Positions 8,816 through 15,965 of a DNA stretch of 21,172 nucleotides are shown one piece after another. The translations under genes and the position numbers were made by a program. The stretch is taken from the NCBI GenBank assembly GCA_018714575.1, contig DVNF01000138.1, forward strand, positions 1-21,172. The letters run 5' to 3'. Under the pieces are notes generated by a model. The model searched no databases. It was given only the letters and a program-made list of their open reading frames with translations, and had not been told where the DNA came from. Numbering within the stretch: the first letter of the stretch is position 1; every line of letters starts with the position of its first letter. The stretch comes from Candidatus Stercoripulliclostridium merdigallinarum. GTDB lineage: Bacteria; Bacillota; Clostridia; Christensenellales; DTU072.

Positions 8816-8842
8816 ATCTCCGCCTGACGGCGGAGATTTTTT
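8816..8842 (+). terminator. Rho-independent terminator of the PepSY/sigma operon
   Basis: A 9-bp stem, ATCTCCGCC (8816-8824) and GGCGGAGAT (8829-8837), has a TGAC loop and runs into a T6 tail (8837-8842). Confidence 0.9.
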
Positions 8843-8856
8843 AACGACGGATTGCC

Positions 8857-8885
8857 TTTTCAAAAGCAGGTTTTTATGATATAAT
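8857..8885 (+). promoter_or_regulatory. Extended -10 promoter for the P1 peptidase gene
   Basis: TATAAT at 8880-8885 has TG at 8877-8878, making a TGnTATAAT extended -10. TTTTCA at 8857-8862 is a weak -35 at 17 bases. It lies between the preceding terminator and the gene at 8935. Confidence 0.6.
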
Positions 8886-8934
8886 AATATAAACGGACGC
8901 GCGGACGCGCGAAGAGATTACGCCCGGAGGGAGT

Positions 8935-9888
8935 ATGCTGGATAAGTTCAAAATAGGGCATTTTACCGATGAAAAAACCAAAACGGGAGTTTCCGTGTTT
9001 TTGGCGGAGCAGGGAGCGGTCGGAGGAGTTTCGGTTCGCGGAGCCGCTCCGGCGACCAGGGAAACCGATCTGTTAAACCCGACAAAAGCGGTGCAACTGA
9101 TAAACGCGGTAGTGCTTTCGGGCGGCAGCGCTTTCGGCTTGGAGGCGGCTTCGGGCGTGCAAAAGTATCTTTTTGAAAACGGATTCGGCTATAACGCCGG
9201 CAAATACCGCGTGCCTATAGTCGTCGGAGCTTCGATATACGACCTGGAATACGGCGAATTCGGTTTCCCGGACAAGGAAGCGGGGTACGCTGCGGCGAAA
9301 TCGGCAAAGGCGGGGAATTTTTCGCGCGGAGAAATAGGCGGCGCAACGGGCGCTACCGTCAGCAAAGCGCTGGGTATGGATACTGCGGTAAAAACGGCTT
9401 TGGGTATTCAGACCTATCAAATGAACGGCTTGGAAATAGCCGTATTTTCGGTGGTAAACGCCTTGGGCGACATTACCGAAAACGGAAAAATCATTGCCGG
9501 CGCGCTGACTCCGGACGGCGAACCTATCGGTATGCGCCGCGTTATGACGATGAGTTCGGTAGATCTGAAACCGCAAAACACTACGATCACTTGTATTTTG
9601 ACTAACGCGATATTGAACAAGGTAGAGGCTAATATCCTGGCGGATCTGGCTCACGACGGCTATGCGGAAGCTATTTCGCCGGTGCATACGATGTTTGACG
9701 GCGACGCCGTATTCGTGATGGCTTCCGGCGAAAAAGCCGTCGAATTCAATATGCTGACGGCGTTGATACCGACTCTGACGGCAAAAGCCATACGCAATTC
9801 CGTGACCCCGGGCGCCATGCCCATTTCCAAAAAGGTCGATCCGTTGCTGTATGCGTTTTTCAAGCGCGCTTGGAAAAGCCGTAAATAA
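8935..9888 (+). CDS. P1 family (S58, DmpA/NylC-like) self-processing peptidase
   Basis: 317 residues, normal for the cytoplasmic branch of this N-terminal-nucleophile hydrolase family. Conserved blocks are the start ...KIGHFTDEKTKTGVSVFL, LSGGSAFGLEAASGV near residue 62, and NTTITCILTNA at 215-225. The last carries the expected autocleavage site between N215 and T216, with T216 becoming the N-terminal nucleophile. ISPVHTMFDGDAVF follows near residue 245. Family members include D-aminopeptidases, beta-aminopeptidases and nylon-oligomer hydrolases; the natural substrate is unknown here. The ATG at 8935 has GGAGG (8926-8930) just upstream. The gene has its own promoter and lies upstream of dnaA with no obvious T-tailed terminator between them. 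Confidence 0.87.
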   Translation: MLDKFKIGHFTDEKTKTGVSVFLAEQGAVGGVSVRGAAPATRETDLLNPTKAVQLINAVVLSGGSAFGLEAASGVQKYLFENGFGYNAGKYRVPIVVGASIYDLEYGEFGFPDKEAGYAAAKSAKAGNFSRGEIGGATGATVSKALGMDTAVKTALGIQTYQMNGLEIAVFSVVNALGDITENGKIIAGALTPDGEPIGMRRVMTMSSVDLKPQNTTITCILTNAILNKVEANILADLAHDGYAEAISPVHTMFDGDAVFVMASGEKAVEFNMLTALIPTLTAKAIRNSVTPGAMPISKKVDPLLYAFFKRAWKSRK

Positions 9889-9918
9889 GCAAAAACATTT
9901 AAAATGAGCAAAAAGACA

Positions 9919-9972
9919 CTTATTTTCAACGTAAATTCAAAAATAAGCCCGGCTTTCCGCGCCTCAAAGCCG
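9919..9972 (+). other. Two inverted repeats between the peptidase gene and dnaA
   Basis: CTTATTTT (9919-9926) and AAAATAAG (9940-9947) form an 8-bp AT-rich stem. CGGCTTT (9950-9956) and AAAGCCG (9966-9972) form a 7-bp stem ending 9 bases before the dnaA -35. No T-run follows, so neither is a standard terminator. AAAGCCG recurs at 9986-9992, overlapping the -35 element, so alternative pairing is possible. Confidence 0.4.
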
Positions 9973-9981
9973 TAAAAGGCG

Positions 9982-10010
9982 TTGAAAAGCCGGTGTGCTT
10001 ATGGTATACT
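9982..10010 (+). promoter_or_regulatory. Consensus sigma-A promoter of dnaA
   Basis: TTGAAA (-35, 9982-9987), a 17-base spacer and TATACT (-10, 10005-10010). Initiation about 7 bases after the -10 falls at about 10017-10018, which is the dnaA ATG itself. Confidence 0.78.
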
Positions 10011-10017
10011 TTTTATT

Positions 10018-11394
10018 ATGATAGACTTAAAGAAGATCTGGCAGGATGTTTGCCAAAAAATAATAGGTCTGGAAGGGGTGAACGCAATCTCTTATTCGGT
10101 ATGGATACAGCCGCTGAAACCTGTATGCGTAAAGGATAACGAGCTGATCTTGCTGGCTCCGACACAGAACATGAAACACGTCGTCAACCGCTCGTACAGA
10201 GAGCCGATAAAGGCGGCGTTGAAAAGCACGGGAAGCTTTTTTACCGATATCAGAATAATTTCTGAGGACGAAACGCCTTTTTATACCGACGAGATCGCCG
10301 AATATTCCGAAAAAGAAAGCGTGGCGGAGGAACGTCCCTCTCAATTTATCGCGCGCTACACCTTCGATAACTTTGTGGTCGGCGAATCCAACAAGTTGGC
10401 TTATCACGCCGCGCAATCGGTAGCCAAAAGCCCCGGTGTATCCGACAACGCGTATTTATCCTTTAATCCGCTGTTCCTGTACGGCGGAGTAGGATTGGGA
10501 AAGACTCACCTGTTACATTCGATCGGCAACTACGTCAACGAACACAGCCCCGAATTAAAGGTGTTGTATACGCCGACGGAGCAACTGACCAACGACTATG
10601 TGGAGGCCATTTCGAATAACCGCAACGAAAAGGGCGTATTCAACCTGCACGCGTTCCGTGAAAAGTACAGAACGGTAGATATGTTGATGCTGGACGACGT
10701 GCAGTTTTTGCAAAAGCGCACGGGATTGCAGGAAGTCGTTTTCCATATCTTCAACGATTTATATCAGGCGGGTAAGCAGATAGTGCTGACTTCCGACAGA
10801 CCGCCGTCGGAAATTTCGACCTTGGAAGACAGGTTGCGTTCGCGTTTCGAAGGCGGCTTGATAGCCGATATCGGCACGCCGAACCTGGAAATGAGGATAG
10901 CCATCGTGCGCAAAAAAATGGTGTTGGAAAAAATCGCCGTCAACGACGACGTCGTAAACTACCTGGCGGAGCATATAGATTCCAACATCAGAGAATTGGA
11001 AGGCAGCCTTGCGAAAGTCATCTTTTTTGCAAAGCTGAAAGGGCTGCCTTATCCCGATATCGAAACTGCGAAAGAGGCTTTGAAAAACAGCGTACAGAAA
11101 AAAAGCGGTATCGATTCGTCCGACATACTGCGTGCGGCTTCGGAATATTTCGGTATCCCGCAATCGGATATAATCAGCAAAAAGCGCACCAAAGACGTCG
11201 TCGAAGCGCGCATGATAGCCATTTACATAATCTATGAAATGCTGTCGTTGCCGTTGGTGACGATAGGACAGATCTTCGGCGGCCGCGACTATTCGACGAT
11301 AATCCATTCGCGCGACAAGATTGCTTCGAAGATAAAACAGGATCCCGCAACGGCGCGCGCCGTAAAGGATATAAAAGCCTCCGTTTCAGAATAG
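10018..11394 (+). CDS. dnaA: Chromosomal replication initiator protein DnaA
   Basis: 458 residues from ATG 10018. A TTG at 9982 is in frame but is the -35 element, so it is rejected. Domain I is MIDLKKIWQDVCQKI onward, then a short linker. The AAA+ core carries Walker A GGVGLGKT (156-163), Walker B LMLDD (223-227), sensor LTSD (257-260) and the arginine finger in RLRSRF. Domain IV ends with the signature GGRDYSTIIHSRDK (421-434). DnaA-ATP binds DnaA boxes and opens the origin. The usual signature reads GGRDHTT; here Tyr-Ser replaces His-Thr. No Shine-Dalgarno sequence precedes the ATG. The next gene is PFOR in the opposite direction, not dnaN, and no TTATCCACA boxes were seen nearby. Confidence 0.96.
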   Translation: MIDLKKIWQDVCQKIIGLEGVNAISYSVWIQPLKPVCVKDNELILLAPTQNMKHVVNRSYREPIKAALKSTGSFFTDIRIISEDETPFYTDEIAEYSEKESVAEERPSQFIARYTFDNFVVGESNKLAYHAAQSVAKSPGVSDNAYLSFNPLFLYGGVGLGKTHLLHSIGNYVNEHSPELKVLYTPTEQLTNDYVEAISNNRNEKGVFNLHAFREKYRTVDMLMLDDVQFLQKRTGLQEVVFHIFNDLYQAGKQIVLTSDRPPSEISTLEDRLRSRFEGGLIADIGTPNLEMRIAIVRKKMVLEKIAVNDDVVNYLAEHIDSNIRELEGSLAKVIFFAKLKGLPYPDIETAKEALKNSVQKKSGIDSSDILRAASEYFGIPQSDIISKKRTKDVVEARMIAIYIIYEMLSLPLVTIGQIFGGRDYSTIIHSRDKIASKIKQDPATARAVKDIKASVSE

Positions 11395-11454
11395 CCGCTA
11401 GGTGCGTCTTGCTCCGAAAGGAGGCGGGCAGTCAACATTTCGTTTACAAGCAAT

Positions 11455-11488
11455 AAAAAAGCTCATACGTTTCCGTATGAGCTTTTTT
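11455..11488. terminator. Bidirectional terminator between dnaA and PFOR
   Basis: A perfect 15-bp stem consists of A6 plus GCTCATACG (11455-11469) and CGTATGAGC plus T6 (11474-11488), with a TTTC loop. The A-run and T-run give a U-tail on either strand, fitting its place between two convergent genes. Confidence 0.93.
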
Positions 11489-11515
11489 ATTTGTTTTGTT
11501 TGTCGAAAAACGATA

Positions 11516-14500
11516 TTATTCGGCGAGCTTCTTGTAGCCTGCGTATCTGGCTTTGGCTTCCTCTTCGTTTTCCTTATACAGCTGTTCGGCAACGGCGGGG
11601 TACAGCTTCTTTAACGAAGCGTAACGGACTTCGCCTTGCAAGAATGCCGCATAATCGCCGGTGGGTTCTTTGGAATCCAGGGTGAAGGGGTTCTTGCCTT
11701 CTGCCGCCAGAGCGGGATTGTAACGGTACAGCTGCCAATATCCGCATTCGACGGCTTTCTTCATCTCGTCCATCGGGCGCGACATATTTACGCCGTGGTT
11801 GATGCAGGTAGCGTAAGCGATGACCAACGAAGGTCCTTTATAAGCTTCGGCTTCTTTCAAAGCTTTCAGCAGTTGGTTCATGTTGGCGCCCATAGCGACC
11901 TGAGCAACGTAAACGTAGCCGTAGCTCATAGCCATCATGCCGAGGTCTTTCTTCTTTACGCGCTTGCCGTTGGCGGCGAACTTCGCGATAGAGCCGGTAG
12001 GAGTCGACTTGGAAGCCTGACCGCCGGTGTTGGAGTAAACTTCGGTATCCAAAACGAGGACGTTGACGTCTTCGCCGCTGGCGAGGACGTGATCCAATCC
12101 GCCGTAGCCGATATCGTATGCCCAGCCGTCGCCGCCGAAGATCCAAATGGACTTTTTGACCAAGCAGTCTTTTGCGGCAATGATTCTCTTTGCGGCTGCG
12201 TCGTCGGTAGCCGAGCAAGCGGCGATCAATTTTTCCGCCGCGACCTTGCTGCCTTCGGCGTCGTTCATGTTATTCAACCACTCTTCGCCTGCGGCTTTGG
12301 CTTCGGCGTTGTCCGCCCAAGCGCCTTCGATCAACGCGTTGACGTCGGCTTTGATCTCGTTACGCCTTGCGGTGTAAGCCAGGTTCATGCCGTAGCCGAA
12401 TTCGGCGTTGTCCTCGAACAAGCTGTTCGCCCATGCCGGTCCGTGACCTTTGTCGTTGGTGGTGTAGGGGCAGGTGGGCGCCGAGCCGCCGTAGATAGAG
12501 GAGCAACCGGTCGCGTTCGCAACGATCATTCTGTCGCCGAACAATTGAGTGACCAACTTGACGTAAGGAGTTTCGCCGCAGCCCGCGCAAGCGCCCGAAT
12601 ATTCGAACAGGGGCTTGGAGAATTGGCTGCCCTTTACGGTGTTGGTGTTGTAAACCTTGTCGGTTTCGGGGAGTTTCGCGGCATATTCAGCGTTGACGGC
12701 GTCGGCGGCAATAGCTTCGGCGATGGGTTTCATGACCAAAGCCTTTGTCTTAGCCGGGCAAACGTTGGCGCAGGAGCCGCATCCGGTACAATCGTAGGGG
12801 CTGATTTGTATGCGGAATTTATAGCCCTTGAATCCGGTAGCGTCCTTTGTGACGAAGGTTTCGGGGGCGTCTTTTAATTGCTCCGGAGTAGCCAGAACGG
12901 GTCTGACGACCGCGTGGGGGCATACGTAAGAGCATTGGTTGCACTGAATGCAGTTTTCGGGGATCCATACGGGTACGTGTACGGCGGTGCCGCGCTTTTC
13001 GTACTTGGTGGTTCCGACGGGAACGGTGCCGTCCGCGTTAAATGCGGATACCGGCAGCTTGTCGCCTTCCTGCTTCAAAATGGGGTTGATGACCTTCTTG
13101 AAGTATTCGTTGTCGGCAGGTTCTACCATCGGAGCGCCTTCGGTAGTCGTTGCCCAGGATTCGGGATATTTGACTTCTACCAACTGTGCGATAGCTCCGT
13201 CGACCGCGGCATAGTTCATGTTGACGACTGCGTCGCCCTTCTTGCCGTAGGTCTTTTTGATAGCGGCTTTCATATACTTTTCGGCGTCTTCGTAAGGAAT
13301 GACGTTGCTAAGTTTAAAGAACGCTGCCTGCATGACGGTGTTGACGCCCTTTGTCGCACCGATGGATTCGATAACTTTGTTACCGTCCAGGGTGTAGAAA
13401 CGAATGTGCTTCTTTGCGATGGCGTTTTTGACGGAAGCGGGCAGTTCCTTGTCCATTTCTTCCGGAGTCCAGATGCTGTTCAGCAGGAAGATGCCGCCTT
13501 CTTTCAGATCGGACAACATATCGTAACGGAACAGGTAGCTGGGGGTGTGGCAAGCGACAAAGTCGGCAGAGTCGATCAGATAGCTGGATTGAATGGGCTT
13601 GTCGCCGAACCTAAGGTGCGAAATGGTGATGCCGCCCGACTTTTTCGAATCGTACACAAAGTAACCTTGAGCGTACTTGTCGGTGTGGTCGCCGATAATT
13701 TTGATGCTGTTCTTGTTGGCGCCGACGGTACCGTCCGAGCCCAAGCCGTAGAACTTGCAGCAAATGGAGCCTGCCGGAGCGGCGTTGATGAATTCGTCCA
13801 AGGGCAGGTAGTTGCCGGTGACGTCGTCGACGATACCGACGGAGAAGCCGTTTTTGTTGGCTCCGCCCATGTTCTTATAAATGGCGTTGACCATGGTGGG
13901 GTTGAATTCCTTGCTGCCCAAACCGTATCTGCCGCCCAGGATGACTGCGTCGGTCTTGCCTTTCAAAGCGGCTACGACGTCCAGGTACAGCGGTTCGCCC
14001 AAGGAACCGGCTTCTTTCGTCCTGTCCATAACGGTAATGTATTTTGCCGTTTGAGGAATGACTGCGGCAAGTGCGTTCGCGTCGAAGGGACGATACAAAC
14101 GAACCTTTACCAAACCGACTTTTTGTCCCAGGTTGGTCAGGTAATTTACGGTTTCTTCGCCTGCGTCGGCGCCGGAACCCATAATGACGATGACCTTTTC
14201 GGCGTCGGGCGCGCCTACGTAATCAAACAAATGATAGCTTCTGCCGGTCAGCGCGGAAACTTTGTCCATGTACTTTTGGACGATGCCGGGAACGGCTGCG
14301 TAGTATTTGTTTGCGGCTTCCCTGTTTTGGAAATAAATGTCGCCGTTTTGCGCGGTACCCTTTTGAACGGGGTGTTCGGGGTTCAAAGCGCGCGCTCTGA
14401 AATCGTCGATATATTTCATGTCGACCAATTTCTTCATGTCTTCGTAATCGATGGCGTCGATCTTGCTGATCTCGTGAGAGGTACGGAATCCGTCAAAGAA

Positions 14501-15004
14501 GTGGATGAACGGAACTTTTGCCTCCAGCGTGGACAGGTGAGCGACCAACGCAAGGTCCATAGCTTCCTGAACGGAACCGGACGCCAACATCGCAAAACCG
14601 GTCTGACGGCAAGCCATAACGTCGGCGTGATCGCCGAAAATGTTCAAAGCGTGCGCCGCCAAAGCTCTGGCGGAAACGTGGAAGACGCAGGGCAGCAATT
14701 CGCCCGCGATCTTGTACATATTCGGGATCATCAGCAACAGTCCCTGGCTGGCGGTGTAAGTCGTCGTCAACGCGCCTGCGCAAAGGGAGCCGTGAACGGC
14801 GCCTGCCGCACCCGCTTCGGATTGCATCTCCGCGATCTTTAGGGGTTGACCGAACATATTTTTGACGCCCTGCGCGGACCATTCGTCGGCGTACTCCGCC
14901 ATCGGCGAAGAGGGCGTGATCGGGTAGATAGCCGCGACTTCGCTGAAAGCGTAAGCGACGTACGACGCAGCTGTATTACCGTCAATCGTCATTTTTTTGC
15001 TCAT
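11516..15004 (-). CDS. nifJ: Pyruvate:ferredoxin (flavodoxin) oxidoreductase, single-chain
   Basis: 1162 residues, the usual length for the fused homodimeric enzyme. It oxidises pyruvate with CoA to acetyl-CoA and CO2, reducing ferredoxin; this is a core step of anaerobic energy metabolism in the cytoplasm. The N-terminal domain has YPITPSSPMAEYADEW. The ferredoxin-like domain carries two 4Fe-4S motifs, CIQCNQCSYVCP near residue 686 and CTGCGSCANVCP near 740. The third cluster uses CAGCGE near 805, NATGCSS and the late ATCINHG cysteine. Thiamine diphosphate binding is at GGDGWAYDIG (about 955) through VYSNTGGQASKSTPTG. The ATG at 15004 has GGAGGT (15018-15013) 8 bases upstream. It is a single-gene transcript between its own promoter and the shared terminator. 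All expected cysteines are present and no break is seen. Confidence 0.97.
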   Translation of the reverse strand: MSKKMTIDGNTAASYVAYAFSEVAAIYPITPSSPMAEYADEWSAQGVKNMFGQPLKIAEMQSEAGAAGAVHGSLCAGALTTTYTASQGLLLMIPNMYKIAGELLPCVFHVSARALAAHALNIFGDHADVMACRQTGFAMLASGSVQEAMDLALVAHLSTLEAKVPFIHFFDGFRTSHEISKIDAIDYEDMKKLVDMKYIDDFRARALNPEHPVQKGTAQNGDIYFQNREAANKYYAAVPGIVQKYMDKVSALTGRSYHLFDYVGAPDAEKVIVIMGSGADAGEETVNYLTNLGQKVGLVKVRLYRPFDANALAAVIPQTAKYITVMDRTKEAGSLGEPLYLDVVAALKGKTDAVILGGRYGLGSKEFNPTMVNAIYKNMGGANKNGFSVGIVDDVTGNYLPLDEFINAAPAGSICCKFYGLGSDGTVGANKNSIKIIGDHTDKYAQGYFVYDSKKSGGITISHLRFGDKPIQSSYLIDSADFVACHTPSYLFRYDMLSDLKEGGIFLLNSIWTPEEMDKELPASVKNAIAKKHIRFYTLDGNKVIESIGATKGVNTVMQAAFFKLSNVIPYEDAEKYMKAAIKKTYGKKGDAVVNMNYAAVDGAIAQLVEVKYPESWATTTEGAPMVEPADNEYFKKVINPILKQEGDKLPVSAFNADGTVPVGTTKYEKRGTAVHVPVWIPENCIQCNQCSYVCPHAVVRPVLATPEQLKDAPETFVTKDATGFKGYKFRIQISPYDCTGCGSCANVCPAKTKALVMKPIAEAIAADAVNAEYAAKLPETDKVYNTNTVKGSQFSKPLFEYSGACAGCGETPYVKLVTQLFGDRMIVANATGCSSIYGGSAPTCPYTTNDKGHGPAWANSLFEDNAEFGYGMNLAYTARRNEIKADVNALIEGAWADNAEAKAAGEEWLNNMNDAEGSKVAAEKLIAACSATDDAAAKRIIAAKDCLVKKSIWIFGGDGWAYDIGYGGLDHVLASGEDVNVLVLDTEVYSNTGGQASKSTPTGSIAKFAANGKRVKKKDLGMMAMSYGYVYVAQVAMGANMNQLLKALKEAEAYKGPSLVIAYATCINHGVNMSRPMDEMKKAVECGYWQLYRYNPALAAEGKNPFTLDSKEPTGDYAAFLQGEVRYASLKKLYPAVAEQLYKENEEEAKARYAGYKKLAE

Positions 15005-15071
15005 ATGGAATAACCTCCGAGTTTCGGTATTTTAATTTCGGTAAATTTAAACGCTCTCGCGTCCGATAAAA

Positions 15072-15101
15072 ATTATACTATTTTATATAATATAAAGTCA
15101 A
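15072..15101 (-). promoter_or_regulatory. Sigma-A promoter of the PFOR gene
   Basis: On the minus strand, TTGACT (15101-15096), an 18-base AT-only spacer and TATAAT (15077-15072). Predicted start near 15065, giving a leader of about 60 bases. Confidence 0.83.
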
Positions 15102-15234
15102 TCGAAATTATCCAATACCGTACAATTTTCGCCGACGTCCGCGGTTATTTCGGGACAGTTTAAGGCATAGCATATTTCTTTCAGCCTGCCGCCGCCGGGG
15201 CGTATACAAATTTCAGCGTCGTTTCAGTATCCAT
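15098..15234 (-). pseudogene. Possible remnant of a small frameshifted gene (weak)
   Basis: On the minus strand, ATG 15234 opens a 17-codon frame, MDTETTLKFVYAPAAAG. The neighbouring frame is open from 15223 to the TGA at 15098-15100 (41 codons), reading ...RPGGGRLKEICYALNCPEI and onward, but has no start of its own. A single indel would join them into a protein of about 45 residues. The stop overlaps the PFOR -35. An open frame of this length can arise by chance, so this is only a suggestion. Confidence 0.18.
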
Positions 15235-15449
15235 AGCTACAAAATATCCGATAAACAAGCGCAAATTTTAATCGGCGGCATAACGGATAAAGGCGTTGCG
15301 GACGGTGCGTTACGCGCGCGCGTCGCGCGATATATTAAGGATAATATAAAAGGGATATTTTAAAACGGTGTGATGCGGTAGAGGGATACGGGAGGGCGAG
15401 GCGATAAAAGGAGGGGGCGTAAAACGTAAGGGCGGCAGCCGTGGTTTTC
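15235..15449. other. Non-coding divergent intergenic stretch
   Basis: No gene is supported here. It contains an alternating CG run (about 15313-15329) and, from about 15370, a strongly purine-rich, G-run-rich plus strand that leads into the G-quadruplex motif. A few TTATCC hexamers occur on the minus strand but none completes a DnaA box. Confidence 0.5.
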
Positions 15450-15478
15450 GGGTCGGGGGAGTAAGGGGATATGCGGGG
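15450..15478 (+). other. Canonical G-quadruplex motif upstream of the str promoters
   Basis: Four G-runs on the plus strand: G3 (15450-15452), G5 (15455-15459), G4 (15465-15468) and G4 (15475-15478), with loops of 2, 5 and 6 bases. This satisfies the G3+N1-7 rule. It ends 9 bases before the first str promoter's -35. Confidence 0.65.
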
Positions 15479-15487
15479 CGAAACCGT

Positions 15488-15516
15488 TTGACTAATGCGT
15501 AAAGAGGGGATAATAT
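15488..15516 (+). promoter_or_regulatory. Upstream str-cluster promoter P1 (candidate)
   Basis: TTGACT (15488-15493) followed by overlapping -10 choices GATAAT (15509-15514, spacer 15) or TAATAT (15511-15516, spacer 17). The sequence starting TTGACTAAT is shared with P2 downstream. Confidence 0.5.
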
Positions 15517-15557
15517 ATAAAAAGGCGGAAAAAAGCAGGCTGTTAAATGCGTAAAGA
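15494..15557 (+). repeat. Direct repeat AATGCGTAAAGA, two copies
   Basis: Identical 12-mers lie at 15494-15505, within the P1 spacer, and at 15546-15557, between P1 and P2; starts are 52 bases apart. They may be a regulator-binding site or a relic of promoter duplication. Confidence 0.55.
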
Positions 15558-15573
15558 AAATATCGATTTTTGC

Positions 15574-15609
15574 TTGACTAATCGAAAAAGATGTTGATAT
15601 AATTATCAA
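15574..15609 (+). promoter_or_regulatory. Main str-cluster promoter P2 with inverted repeat over the -10
   Basis: TTGACT (15574-15579), an 18-base spacer and TATAAT (15598-15603), with TG at 15595-15596 giving an extended -10. The -10 sits in the inverted repeat TTGATA-TAAT-TATCAA (15594-15609), a possible operator. Confidence 0.82.
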
Positions 15610-15610
15610 G

Positions 15611-15645
15611 CCTGCATAGACAGGTCTATTTCCGTGTTGCAGGAG
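15611..15645 (+). promoter_or_regulatory. Leader stem-loop overlapping the L7Ae-like gene's ribosome-binding site
   Basis: CCTGCA (15611-15616) can pair with TGCAGG (15638-15643), enclosing a smaller TAGAC/GTCTA stem (15617-15621 and 15624-15628). The right arm contains the AGG of the Shine-Dalgarno AGGAG (15641-15645), so the fold would limit ribosome access. Confidence 0.45.
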
Positions 15646-15649
15646 TAAT

Positions 15650-15901
15650 ATGGAACGAACAGCAACGGAGCTGCTGCGGCAGCCCAAGGTAATAGGATTA
15701 CGACAAGTCATGCGCGGTTTCCGAGACGGCCGAATTAGGTGTGTATTGGCAGCATCGGATGCCGACGGGCATATATTGCGGGAACTGAAGTCCCAATGCG
15801 CGTTGTACGGAGTCGAGCTGATAATGCTGCCTTCCAAGACTGAATTAGGAAGGGAAGTCGGTATCGATGTAGACTGCGCGGCGGTGGGAATATTACGGTG
15901 A
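15650..15901 (+). CDS. L7Ae/L30e-family ribosomal-type protein (YbxF/RplGB-like)
   Basis: 83 residues, the size of the small bacterial L7Ae-like proteins. Matching family blocks are KVIGLRQVMRGFRDGRIRCVLAASDAD, then a helix and LPSKTELGREVGIDVDCAAVGIL. Family members bind kink-turn RNA, and in Firmicutes the gene commonly sits just before rpsL, as here. rpoC, its usual upstream neighbour, is absent; the strong promoter at 15574 lies immediately upstream instead. The ATG at 15650 follows AGGAG (15641-15645). The stop is TGA and rpsL begins 64 bases later in the same direction, so co-transcription is likely. The precise role in the ribosome is uncertain. Confidence 0.88.
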   Translation: MERTATELLRQPKVIGLRQVMRGFRDGRIRCVLAASDADGHILRELKSQCALYGVELIMLPSKTELGREVGIDVDCAAVGILR

Positions 15902-15965
15902 CCGCTGACTGTAGATCGTTCGCTAATGGGTTGAATGCGGACGAAAGAAAAAAGGAGGAACCCAA

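Noticed and set aside
9982..10017. An upstream TTG start for dnaA.
   Set aside because: The TTG is the first triplet of the -35 element, and DnaA domain I normally begins at about the ATG at 10018.
12878..14842. A 654-codon open frame on the plus strand opposite the PFOR gene.
   Set aside because: It is fully antisense to a well-supported enzyme gene, has no recognisable domain, and its openness follows from the codon bias of the true gene.
15005..15649. A possible replication origin in the divergent intergenic region.
   Set aside because: TTATCC hexamers occur, but none extends to TTATCCACA or a consistent 9-mer, and no AT-rich unwinding repeats were recognised.
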